A DNA stretch of 10,014 bases from Heritagella sp051881655. GTDB taxonomy: Bacteria; Bacillota; Clostridia; Oscillospirales; Acutalibacteraceae. Under the pieces are notes generated by a model. The model searched no databases. It was not told where the DNA came from and saw only the letters and a list, made by a program, of their open reading frames with translations. Within the stretch, counting starts at the first letter, position 1, and each line of letters starts with the position of its first letter. This document shows positions 1 through 6,063 of this stretch, piece after piece. The position numbers and the translations under genes were made by a program. The stretch covers positions 1 through 10,014 of the forward strand of contig JBJEQH010000156.1 of NCBI GenBank assembly GCA_051881655.1. The letters run 5' to 3'.

Positions 1-103
1 ATCTAAAGAACGCCTCCGTCTCCTCCTGCGTATCGATAAAAGAGGAGCGCCACAGCGCCATCAAATCCCCGCGGTCTTCATAGGATGGACATTGTATTTG
101 CAT
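1..103 (-). CDS. GNAT-type acetyltransferase, N-terminal fragment (runs off the left edge)
   Basis: Only the first 34 codons are in the window. They read from the ATG at 103-101 and begin MQIQCPSYEDRGDLMALW. A GGAGGG ribosome binding site at 116-111 lies 7 nt upstream. The pattern 'DRGDLMALWRSSFxDTxEE' followed by FF resembles the first strand and helix of many Gcn5-related N-acetyltransferases in Clostridia, where an LW..sF.D..e motif precedes the fold core. The acetyl-CoA-binding motif would lie outside the window, so neither substrate nor activity can be judged. The gene starts 13 nt after the DUF2156 stop codon and should be the last visible member of the thyX-tmk operon. The reading frame is secure; the family call is tentative. 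Confidence 0.7.
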   Translation of the reverse strand, partial: MQIQCPSYEDRGDLMALWRSSFIDTQEETEAFFR

Positions 104-116
104 GGGGATGCCCTCC

Positions 117-1028
117 TCACGGATTTTCCCGCAGCCTTGCGACCCATCTTTCCAGCAGATAGGCCGGCTGATACGAGAGCTTGGCCCGGCGCAGGCCGTC
201 CAGCCCCAGATCCTCCTCACGGTTCACCCATTCATACGGGGCGAGCGCATGCCGGGCAAACTGCTGGTTGATCATGGTATACAGCCCCTCGATATGGTCC
301 AGCGCCTTTTCAAAATGGACATCGAACACCCGGGGGTTGATCGCCTCCCCGATGGTAAAGGCCACCGGTTCTCCCGAGACGTACAGCACACCGCCGCACA
401 GGCACAATTCCTCAAAATGGGTCAGCGCTTCTTCAATGGCAAACTGCTCCTGCCGCAGCTCTTCTGCATCCCCGCCCCTTTCAATATGCCGGGCGGCCCA
501 GCGGGCTTCCACCCGGCGGCAGTCGTCCTTGGTTGTCCTGTCAACCGGCCGGTAATCATACTCGTACTGGCTGCAGAACCGGGTGATGTGGTTGCGCTTT
601 CCGTGCAGCTTCCGCCCGGCCAGCGTGATGAGGCTTTGCGAAGTGTACAGGTAGTCGGCGTCATCCCGGCTCTCCTCAAAAACAAACGTATCCGGCAGAG
701 CCGTTTCCATGCGCTGCCGCTGCTCGTTGGTCACACCCCACATGGTAAACGGGGTATTTCGCTGGCGGGCATCCTCCGTCAGCTGCTGCAGCACCTGCCG
801 CAGTGCAGGGGCATCCAGTGCCCCGATCGGAAACCCGTACGACCGCATGGCCCCGCCGGTATAACACAGCACAACGGCCCCGCCAATGCGGCAGAACTGC
901 GTGTGGTAGCTGTTCCGCCACAGGTACAAACTGCCAAACGCACTCTCGGTTCCTTCATTGCCGAACTCTCTCATCAAGGGTTCCATCCATTGCCGGTCCG
1001 CAATGGTTGGCTCCTGGAATGTCAGCAT
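117..1028 (-). CDS. DUF2156 / phosphatidylglycerol lysyltransferase C-domain-like protein (303 aa)
   Basis: This is a soluble protein of the PF09924 (LPG_synthase_C, formerly DUF2156) type, which has a double GNAT-like fold. In membrane-bound MprF that domain transfers aminoacyl groups from tRNA to lipid. Stand-alone versions such as this one, without the MprF membrane region, are common in Clostridia and mostly uncharacterised. Visible landmarks are LYLWRNSYHTQF (residues 34-45), DYLYTSQSLITLAGRKLHGKR (about 125-145), FDVHFEKAL (235-243) and YEWVNREEDLGLDGLR (265-280). The start is the ATG at 1028-1026. It overlaps the end of tmk by 7 nt (ATGCTGA) and lacks a strong ribosome binding site, which suggests translational coupling. 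A longer open frame to 1349 exists but lies inside tmk. The acceptor substrate is unknown. Confidence 0.85.
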   Translation of the reverse strand: MLTFQEPTIADRQWMEPLMREFGNEGTESAFGSLYLWRNSYHTQFCRIGGAVVLCYTGGAMRSYGFPIGALDAPALRQVLQQLTEDARQRNTPFTMWGVTNEQRQRMETALPDTFVFEESRDDADYLYTSQSLITLAGRKLHGKRNHITRFCSQYEYDYRPVDRTTKDDCRRVEARWAARHIERGGDAEELRQEQFAIEEALTHFEELCLCGGVLYVSGEPVAFTIGEAINPRVFDVHFEKALDHIEGLYTMINQQFARHALAPYEWVNREEDLGLDGLRRAKLSYQPAYLLERWVARLRENP

Positions 1029-1693
1029 AGAAAAATTCCCACTTCCTTCAATTTCTGCAAAACCGCCCGGGCAATTTCCTCCCGCAGCAGAGGGCTCCCC
1101 TCCCTGGCACAGGGGATCACGGCCCAGCCAAATTTCTGCGCCGCATACAGAGCGCTCTCCCGGCATTGCTGCAGGAAGCCGACATTGGCCTCGTGGATAT
1201 CCTTTTTGGCGCTGTCGCCCTGATAGCGCCCGGTCAGCAGCTGCTGGGAGACCTCGACGGGCATATCCAGATACAGCACACAATCGGGCTGGGGCAGCCC
1301 CATCTTCCCATACTCCAGGTCCGAAAGCCAGGCGAGAAACGGCTCCCATTCCCCGCGGGGGAGCTTTGTCAGCTGATAGACCATGTTGGAGGTTGTATAC
1401 CGGTCCGCCAGAATCAGAGAACCCGCGTTATATTCCGGTTCCCAGTCCTTTTTAAACGAGGCATAGCGGTCCACCGCATAAAAGGTCGAGGCCGCATACG
1501 CATTCACACTGTCGGCCTGTTTTCCAAACTCGCCGGCCAGGTACATTTTTACCAAAGCAGAGGAGGGGGATTCATAATTGGGAAACGAGATTTTCCGGCA
1601 GGGCCGTCCGCTCTGCTGCATGGCGGTATAGAGCAGCTGGCTCTGTGTTCCCTTCCCACTGCCATCCAGCCCCTCGATGACGATCAGGCTCAT
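1022..1693 (-). CDS. tmk: Thymidylate kinase (dTMP kinase)
   Basis: The enzyme phosphorylates dTMP to dTDP with ATP in the cytoplasm, an essential step of dTTP synthesis. The 223-residue product has the usual family length. The P-loop is EGLDGSGKGTQ at residues 7-17. The nucleotide-monophosphate site has the DRYTTSN motif at 97-103, followed by MVYQ. A LID-like segment, TGRYQGDSAKKD, lies near 154-165. These features match the Clostridia-type Tmk branch. The start is the ATG at 1693-1691, with GGAGG at 1705-1701 seven nt upstream. It overlaps the thyX stop in an ATGA (4 nt), so the two genes are probably translationally coupled. Its neighbour ThyX makes its substrate dTMP. Confidence in function is high. 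Confidence 0.95.
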   Translation of the reverse strand: MSLIVIEGLDGSGKGTQSQLLYTAMQQSGRPCRKISFPNYESPSSALVKMYLAGEFGKQADSVNAYAASTFYAVDRYASFKKDWEPEYNAGSLILADRYTTSNMVYQLTKLPRGEWEPFLAWLSDLEYGKMGLPQPDCVLYLDMPVEVSQQLLTGRYQGDSAKKDIHEANVGFLQQCRESALYAAQKFGWAVIPCAREGSPLLREEIARAVLQKLKEVGIFLC

Positions 1694-2475
1694 TTCTCTT
1701 CCTCCGGGCGCAGGGACGGTATCCCGGCCTTTTCCCGCACCTCTTTCGCCTTCCCGCAGGACATCTTTCCCTCCGGGCACGGGCCGTACAGGCAGGGCGG
1801 CCCCGCCTTGCGGAACAGATTGGGGGCCACTTCGCGCACCTGCTGCAGCATCTGCCAGGCGACCTCCCGGATCTCCCACTGGGCGCGGTTGCAGCAGCGG
1901 TGGGAGAAGAAATTCATCAGCGAACGGGCGTTCATGGTGACAATCATCTTGGTGGCACAGGCGTTGGGCAGCACAAAACGGGCGTCTTCAATCGCCATTT
2001 TCTCCGCCTTTTTGGCCGCGGCCTTTTCCTCCATCCCCTGCTGCATCAGCGTGCGGGTGTGCTCTTCTTTCAGCACCGCCGCAATGGATTCATAGTGGCG
2101 CTGGTCCTCTTCCATGGCCAGCAGAAACTCGTCCGCCGCCCGGGGATTGGCGCGGATGGCCGGCGGGATGACGTATTCAAACGCTTTTTCCCGCACATAC
2201 CGCTGGCTTTGCACACTGAAAGAGGCGATCCGGTGCCGCGTGATCTGCGCCAGCAGCGAACGGGAGACCCCCTCGATTCCAAAGGTAAAAACCGCATGCT
2301 CGATGGGGCTTTCATGCCCAATTTCCGCCAGCATCTCGACAAACGAGGCGGTCTTCTCCGGGGTCAGCCCGTCCCGGACCGTCTGAATATCCGCAGCGGA
2401 ATAGCACAGCTTGGCCGCCGAGGCCACGGTTTTTTCCGGTTCGGGCGTATGGGCTAATAAAAGAACGCGGCTCAC
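1690..2475 (-). CDS. thyX: Flavin-dependent thymidylate synthase ThyX
   Basis: ThyX methylates dUMP to dTMP using methylene-tetrahydrofolate as carbon donor and FAD/NADPH as reductant. It replaces ThyA, and no thyA is seen here. The diagnostic ThyX motif RHR(x7)S is present as RHRIASFSVQS at residues 80-90, followed by QRY. The conserved C-terminal helix region ATKMIVTMNARSLMNFF (about 174-190) and AQWEIREV (198-205) are also present. Length is 261 aa. I chose the GTG at 2475-2473 because AGGAG at 2488-2484 sits 8 nt upstream. The more upstream GTGs at 2484 and 2481 overlap or crowd that site. The tail carries three cysteines (C228, C233, C240) in a CX4CX6C arrangement. It is the first gene of the operon, driven by the promoter at 2521-2549. 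Confidence 0.96.
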   Translation of the reverse strand: MSRVLLLAHTPEPEKTVASAAKLCYSAADIQTVRDGLTPEKTASFVEMLAEIGHESPIEHAVFTFGIEGVSRSLLAQITRHRIASFSVQSQRYVREKAFEYVIPPAIRANPRAADEFLLAMEEDQRHYESIAAVLKEEHTRTLMQQGMEEKAAAKKAEKMAIEDARFVLPNACATKMIVTMNARSLMNFFSHRCCNRAQWEIREVAWQMLQQVREVAPNLFRKAGPPCLYGPCPEGKMSCGKAKEVREKAGIPSLRPEEEK

Positions 2476-2520
2476 CGCCACCACTCCTTCTCTTCATGAA
2501 AAAATCCAATAATCCTGTTT

Positions 2521-2549
2521 ATTATAGCAAAATACCCCGGATAAAGCAA
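2521..2549 (-). promoter_or_regulatory. Sigma-A promoter of the thyX-tmk-DUF2156-GNAT operon
   Basis: On the minus strand the -35 is TTGCTT (2549-2544) and the -10 is a perfect TATAAT (2526-2521), with a 17-nt spacer. Transcription would start near 2514, giving a leader of about 40 nt before the thyX GTG. No riboswitch-size leader is present. Confidence 0.85.
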
Positions 2550-2671
2550 TAAATCTTTCATAAATCCCTGGCGCCCGCCGCCATATTCCCGCCGCCCCTT
2601 TTTCACCGGCCATGGTATTTCCAAAGCCTTTCCGGAAAAGATAGGGAAAAACGCGAAAGGAGAGTTGATGG

Positions 2672-2806
2672 ATGCAGGAGAAAAAAACCCACCCGGTGCC
2701 CACCCCGGAAGAGCTGAAAAAACTGAGTGAAGAGGAGATGCAGCTGCAAAGCGCGCTTTCGCAGAAAACTTCCGTTCAAAAAACGCAGGTAAACGGGAAA
2801 TCTTGA
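2672..2806 (+). CDS. Small charged hypothetical protein (44 aa)
   Basis: A short frame opens with ATG at 2672, preceded by AAAGGAG at 2656-2662 with a 9-nt gap, and closes with TGA at 2804-2806. The peptide is highly hydrophilic and rich in Lys, Glu and Gln. It has a proline-containing start (MQEKKTHPVPTPEEL) and a probable short amphipathic helix (PEELKKLSEEEMQLQSAL). There is no signal peptide, membrane segment or cysteine. I do not recognise a family. The good ribosome binding site and protein-like composition argue for a real gene. The short length and lack of a clear promoter argue for caution. It lies between the divergent thyX operon and the GH13 gene. An out-of-frame ATG 4 nt upstream (2668) would give a 20-codon frame with a poorer spacing. 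Confidence 0.6.
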   Translation: MQEKKTHPVPTPEELKKLSEEEMQLQSALSQKTSVQKTQVNGKS

Positions 2807-2817
2807 TCAAATTTTTC

Positions 2818-2846
2818 TTGTCCTCCTGTTTGAAATAGGATATAAT
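2818..2846 (+). promoter_or_regulatory. Sigma-A promoter of the GH13 alpha-glucosidase gene
   Basis: The -35 is TTGTCC (2818-2823) and the -10 is TATAAT (2841-2846), with a 17-nt spacer. A second, overlapping candidate is TTGAAA (2830-2835) with TATTAT (2852-2857), 16-nt spacer. The -10 region is part of a tandem near-repeat, GGATATAAT then GGATATATT (2838-2855). No catabolite-responsive (cre) element was recognised nearby. Confidence 0.75.
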
Positions 2847-2858
2847 GGATATATTATA

Positions 2859-2878
2859 GGCGGTCCCGTCGGGCCGCC
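2859..2878 (+). other. Leader stem-loop of the GH13 mRNA
   Basis: GGCGGTCC (2859-2866) can pair with GGGCCGCC (2871-2878) around a CGTC loop, giving an 8-bp stem with one G-U pair. It sits within a few bases of the predicted transcript 5' end and 10 nt before the AGGAGG ribosome binding site. It has no T-tract, so it is not a terminator. A 5'-end stabilising hairpin is a reasonable reading, but this is inference. Confidence 0.5.
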
Positions 2879-2904
2879 GGTTCAGACAGGAGGTACATAG
2901 TGAT

Positions 2905-4722
2905 ATGAACAGAGAGACTCTGCAGGAACTGATTCAGCAGCCCCTGGCACAGGATATGATGGAATCCTTGGGCTTTGGCGGGAAAACCGCCGATGATTTC
3001 ACCCCGGAAGAGGTGGCTCATCTGGAGCCCGTGTGGAAAATTGTGGACGCGACCAAAACCCCCATTCATGTCCCGATTCACGGGGAATACGAGCGCAAAT
3101 GGTGGAAGGAAGCGGTGGCCTATCAAATCTATCCCATGAGCTTCTGCGATTCCAACGGCGACGGAATCGGCGATCTGAACGGCATTCTGTCCAAACTGGA
3201 TTACCTGAAGGACCTGGGCGTGGACATTCTGTGGCTGAGCCCGATCTACGATTCCCCCAACGATGACAACGGCTATGATATCCGCGACTATCAGGCGATC
3301 CACAAGGATTACGGCACCATGGAGGATTTCGACCGCCTGCTGGAGGAAACGCACAAGCGCGGCATGAAGCTGATTATGGACATGGTGCTGAACCACACCA
3401 GCGACGAGCACCGCTGGTTCCAGTCCTCCGTACACGATCCGGACTCCCCCTATAAGGATTACTATATCTGGAGAAAGGGAAAGGATGACCAGACGCCCCC
3501 GAACAACTGGCGCTCGTTCTTCTCGGAGAGCGCCTGGAAATACTATCCCGAGCGCGGCGAGTGGGCCCTGCATCTGTTCAGCCAGAAGCAGATGGACCTG
3601 AACTGGGAAAACCCGGACCTGCGCCGTGATGTGTTTAAAATGCTGAACTGGTGGCTGCAAAAGGGCGTGGACGGCTTCCGGCTGGATGTAATCAACCTGA
3701 TCAGCAAAACCCCCGGCCTGCCCGACGGCGATCCCCTGTTCGGCAATCTGACCGGCATGGAGAACTATGTGTACGGCCCGCGCCTGCACGAATATTTGAA
3801 GGAAATGAACCGGGAAGCCTTCGGCCGGTATGACAGCTATACCGTCGGCGAGGGCTGCGGCCTGGGTGCCCGGACCACCGACTGCATTTCCATGGCCAGC
3901 GCGAAAGAGCTGAACACCGTTTTCTGCTTTACCCATATGGAAATGCCGGGCCACAACAAGTATGACCCCTATGATTACGATCTGAATTACCTGAAGGCCC
4001 ATCTGCTGAAAATCCAGCAGAACGAGGATGCCGACTGCTGGCCCACGCTGGTATTTGAAAACCACGATAACCCCCGCTTTATCAACAAGGTCTCGCAGGA
4101 TCAGGGCGAAGTGGACCGCTTTGCCCGGCAGCTGGCCGTTCTGACCATGACGCTGCGCGGCACGGTCTTCCTGTATGAAGGGCAGGAGCTGGGCCTGCGG
4201 GATGTGACCTTCCACAGCGCGGAGGAATTCCGCGATGTGGAGGCCAGGAACTACTACCGCGAACTGATTCAGAACGGAAAAACCGAAGAGGAGGCCTTTG
4301 CCATTGTGGCCCCCGGTACCCGCGACCAGAGCCGTACCCCCATGCAGTGGACAGCCGGGGCGAACGCCGGCTTTACCACCGGCACCCCGTGGCTGCGCCT
4401 GGCGGATGATTTTGACGTGCACAACGCGGAGGACGAGGCAAAGGATCCCGATTCGATCCTGAATTTCTACAAGAAGGCGACGGCCCTGCGCCATCAGTAC
4501 AAGACCTTTGTCTACGGTACATTTGAAGCAGTGGATCCCGAAAGGAAAGACTACTTCGGGTACCGCCGTTCGGACAAAGACGGCACTTTCTTTGTGGAAA
4601 TGAACTTGTCGAAGAAAGCGATTGCACGCCCCCGTCCCGTGGAAGGCGAGCTGCTGCTGGCCACCTATGGCGATACGACGGACGAGCTTCGCCCGTTTGA
4701 AGCCAACGTGTATAAGCTGTAA
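2905..4722 (+). CDS. GH13 alpha-glucosidase, oligo-1,6-glucosidase-like (605 aa)
   Basis: This is a cytoplasmic glycoside hydrolase family 13 enzyme, with no signal peptide, probably of the oligo-1,6-glucosidase/alpha-glucosidase branch (GH13_31-like). The barrel begins near residue 66 (KWWKEAVAYQIYP). Next come a metal-binding-type loop DSNGDGIGDLNG (82-93) and conserved region I, DMVLNHT (159-165). The predicted nucleophile is D261 in GFRLDVI, the acid/base E316 in TVGEG, and the transition-state stabiliser D388 in FENHDNPR. Val262 directly after the nucleophile is the residue that in this family usually goes with alpha-1,6 (isomaltose-type) specificity; maltases tend to have Thr or Ala. 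The region-V-like motif reads MDLNWENP (230-237). Residues 1-65 form an extra N-terminal segment beyond typical family members. The ATG at 2905 follows AGGAGG with an 11-nt gap. It stands alone with its own promoter and terminator, and no sugar transporter or regulator adjoins it. Confidence 0.93.
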   Translation: MNRETLQELIQQPLAQDMMESLGFGGKTADDFTPEEVAHLEPVWKIVDATKTPIHVPIHGEYERKWWKEAVAYQIYPMSFCDSNGDGIGDLNGILSKLDYLKDLGVDILWLSPIYDSPNDDNGYDIRDYQAIHKDYGTMEDFDRLLEETHKRGMKLIMDMVLNHTSDEHRWFQSSVHDPDSPYKDYYIWRKGKDDQTPPNNWRSFFSESAWKYYPERGEWALHLFSQKQMDLNWENPDLRRDVFKMLNWWLQKGVDGFRLDVINLISKTPGLPDGDPLFGNLTGMENYVYGPRLHEYLKEMNREAFGRYDSYTVGEGCGLGARTTDCISMASAKELNTVFCFTHMEMPGHNKYDPYDYDLNYLKAHLLKIQQNEDADCWPTLVFENHDNPRFINKVSQDQGEVDRFARQLAVLTMTLRGTVFLYEGQELGLRDVTFHSAEEFRDVEARNYYRELIQNGKTEEEAFAIVAPGTRDQSRTPMQWTAGANAGFTTGTPWLRLADDFDVHNAEDEAKDPDSILNFYKKATALRHQYKTFVYGTFEAVDPERKDYFGYRRSDKDGTFFVEMNLSKKAIARPRPVEGELLLATYGDTTDELRPFEANVYKL

Positions 4723-4733
4723 CACCCACCGGT

Positions 4734-4761
4734 CCCCCGCCCAATCGGGCGGGGGATTTTT
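4734..4761 (+). terminator. Rho-independent terminator of the GH13 gene
   Basis: CCCCCGCCC (4734-4742) pairs perfectly with GGGCGGGGG (4747-4755) around an AATC loop, followed by ATTTTT. It begins 11 nt after the GH13 stop codon. Confidence 0.95.
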
Positions 4762-4795
4762 GTTCACGAAAGAACTCTTGATTATTTTTCCAGAT

Positions 4796-4817
4796 GTGAT
4801 ACCATAAACGGTATCAC
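4796..4817. promoter_or_regulatory. 22-bp palindrome, operator-like, upstream of the HIRAN-like gene
   Basis: A perfect 8-bp inverted repeat, GTGATACC (4796-4803) and GGTATCAC (4810-4817), flanks the 6-nt spacer ATAAAC. It ends 5 nt before the AGGAGG site of the next gene. A weak promoter candidate, TTGATT (4778-4783) with TACCAT (4800-4805), would place its -10 inside the left arm, as for a repressor operator. It has no T-tract, so a terminator is unlikely. The binding protein is unknown, and a small mRNA hairpin is the alternative. Confidence 0.5.
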
Positions 4818-4836
4818 CAAGCAGGAGGAAACGGCT

Positions 4837-5406
4837 ATGGAACAGTATCTCGGCAAACTCGTCTATCGCGACGGGGTCAATCATTTCGGACAGGAGCTTC
4901 TGCCGCTTGTCAGTGCCTTGTATGAAGGGGACCTGCTCTCTTTCGATCTGGATGAGGACGGGGTGATGGTTCTGCATGACAACACGCAGATCGGCTGGCT
5001 GGACGAGGCGACCGCCCGCCCGGTGCGGGTTCTGATACAGAAAGGCTATCAGGCAACCGGTTCGGCCCTGCACATCTACGAAAACGGAGACGATTTACCC
5101 GAGGTGGAGATCTCCCTTTTCCTCAAAGAACCGGAACGGCCCGACGATACCGCCGGTACGCTGGACTCCATTGTCCACAGCGGGGACTACCGGCCGCCGA
5201 TGACCGCCCGTGAGAAAAAACTGCGGTGGTTCTGCCGGGTGTACACGATCATCGCGCTGGTCTGCCTGATGTTCGGAATTCTGTTTGCCCAGGGAAACAG
5301 CTTTCTCGTCCGGGTTCTGGGCATCGCCCTTCTGATTCTGGCCGTGGTCAGCTTTTTCCTCGCATTCCGTATCCGCCCCCAAAAAGGAAAAACGCCCAAA
5401 TCCTGA
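4837..5406 (+). CDS. Membrane protein with HIRAN-like N-terminal region and two C-terminal TM helices
   Basis: The 189-residue product has two parts. Residues 1-97 look soluble. The stretch LYEGDLLSFDLDEDGVMVLHD, then IGWLDEATARPVRVLIQKG, follows the pattern of a HIRAN-type fold: 'eG..l.l..e', a short strand, 'iGyl', then a helix ending 'll..G' and two more strands. The classical 'NpyDpnAI' segment is missing or shortened. An acidic linker with PERPDD and a basic TAREKKLR segment lead into two predicted membrane helices, about 131-152 and 156-178, with a Lys-rich tail. HIRAN domains are otherwise found in DNA-repair helicases and nucleases or stand-alone, so a membrane anchor would be unusual. 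The start has AGGAGG at 4823-4828, 8 nt upstream. No annotated family is certain. The reading frame is solid; the domain suggestion is inference. Confidence 0.85.
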   Translation: MEQYLGKLVYRDGVNHFGQELLPLVSALYEGDLLSFDLDEDGVMVLHDNTQIGWLDEATARPVRVLIQKGYQATGSALHIYENGDDLPEVEISLFLKEPERPDDTAGTLDSIVHSGDYRPPMTAREKKLRWFCRVYTIIALVCLMFGILFAQGNSFLVRVLGIALLILAVVSFFLAFRIRPQKGKTPKS

Positions 5407-5416
5407 AACAGCGCAT

Positions 5417-5492
5417 AAAATCCCCCTTTTTCCACAGACTATCCGGCAGAACGACCGCTGCCCATCCGGTCTGAGGAAAGGGGGATTTTTTT
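5417..5492 (+). terminator. Long imperfect hairpin ending in a T-tract; terminator overlapping the next start codon
   Basis: AAAATCCCCCTTT (5417-5429) pairs perfectly with AAAGGGGGATTTT (5477-5489). The structure continues inward with CC/GG, CAGAC (5435-5439)/GTCTG (5469-5473) and GGCAG (5445-5449)/CTGCC (5458-5462), with short internal loops. Seven T residues (5486-5492) follow the G-run. It lies 11 nt after the preceding stop codon and should terminate that gene. The T-tract also runs straight into the TTG start of the ImmA-like gene (5491-5493), and the G-run is that gene's only plausible ribosome binding site. Confidence 0.8.
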
Positions 5493-6048
5493 GTCTCAAT
5501 CATCTTATTATGGCGGGTATACCTGCTGCGAGGACGCGGCGCAGGCCGCTTATCAGGAACTGGCCTCCCCCGGGATCCCCGTCCCGCTGCTACCGGTTCT
5601 GAAGCACTGCGGCATCCAGCCGCTCCTTTCCTCTTCTCTGACCCAGGGGACCGCCGGGCGCCTGTATCTGCATGACGGGCGCTGGTACATGGCCCTGCGC
5701 AGCGGAGCTCCCCTGGAGGAACAGCGGCTCTCCATTGCCGAAGAAGTGGGGCATTTCCTGCTGGGGCACCCCATGTGCGGCGGACGGATCCGCTGTTTTG
5801 ACCGCTCACTGCCCGGCCCCCGTCAGGCGGGCGAACGCTTTGCCATTCGCTTTCTCATTCCCGCCTGTCAGCTACCGAAGGGGCCTCTCTCCCCCGATTT
5901 TCTGGCCGGGCGGTTCGTCGTTCCCCGTCTTTTCCTCCTCTCCCATCTCTCCCTGCTGACCTCGGACAGAGAGCGGGCACACACAGGCACAAATCCCGGA
6001 AAGCCACATACTATGGGAACAGAATCACCGGACACTGTGCCCGGATAA
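5491..6048 (+). CDS. ImmA/IrrE-family (DUF955-like) metallopeptidase variant (185 aa)
   Basis: The family comprises small zinc peptidases such as ImmA of ICEBs1 and IrrE of Deinococcus, which relieve repression by cleaving XRE-type regulators. The zinc-helix region reads LSIAEEVGHFLLGHP (80-94), where the canonical motif is AHELGH. Here the first His is Glu84, giving E84-E-x-x-H88. The later helix ERFAIRFLIPACQLP (115-129) matches the usual 'E..A.rFa..LLmP', with E115 a possible third ligand. LAGRFVVPRLFLLSHLSLL (138-156) resembles the trailing helix segment. The C-terminal 25 residues are Thr/Pro/Gly-rich and look disordered. No early in-frame ATG exists. I take the TTG at 5491, 6 nt after the AAAGGGGG stretch; codons from about 5500 on look protein-like in any case. 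No XRE partner is present. It may be inactive or atypical. Family call fairly good, start less so. Confidence 0.75.
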   Translation: MSQSSYYGGYTCCEDAAQAAYQELASPGIPVPLLPVLKHCGIQPLLSSSLTQGTAGRLYLHDGRWYMALRSGAPLEEQRLSIAEEVGHFLLGHPMCGGRIRCFDRSLPGPRQAGERFAIRFLIPACQLPKGPLSPDFLAGRFVVPRLFLLSHLSLLTSDRERAHTGTNPGKPHTMGTESPDTVPG

Positions 6049-6063
6049 AGGAGGAATTCATGA

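Noticed and set aside
102..1223. A 373-codon plus-strand frame opposite the DUF2156 and tmk genes
   Set aside because: Antisense shadow of two recognisable genes; no ribosome binding site and no family resemblance.
1166..2095. A 309-codon plus-strand frame opposite tmk and thyX
   Set aside because: Antisense to two enzymes with diagnostic motifs; no domain recognised.
2668..2730. Alternative ATG at 2668 giving a 20-codon peptide
   Set aside because: The ATG at 2672 has better spacing and opens a longer, more protein-like frame.
2854..5073. A 739-codon open frame on the minus strand opposite the GH13 gene and part of the HIRAN-like gene
   Set aside because: It mirrors a clear GH13 enzyme with all catalytic motifs on the plus strand, spans a terminator and an intergenic region, and its translation is low-complexity Val/Gln/Gly-rich. 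It is a composition artefact of GC-biased codons.
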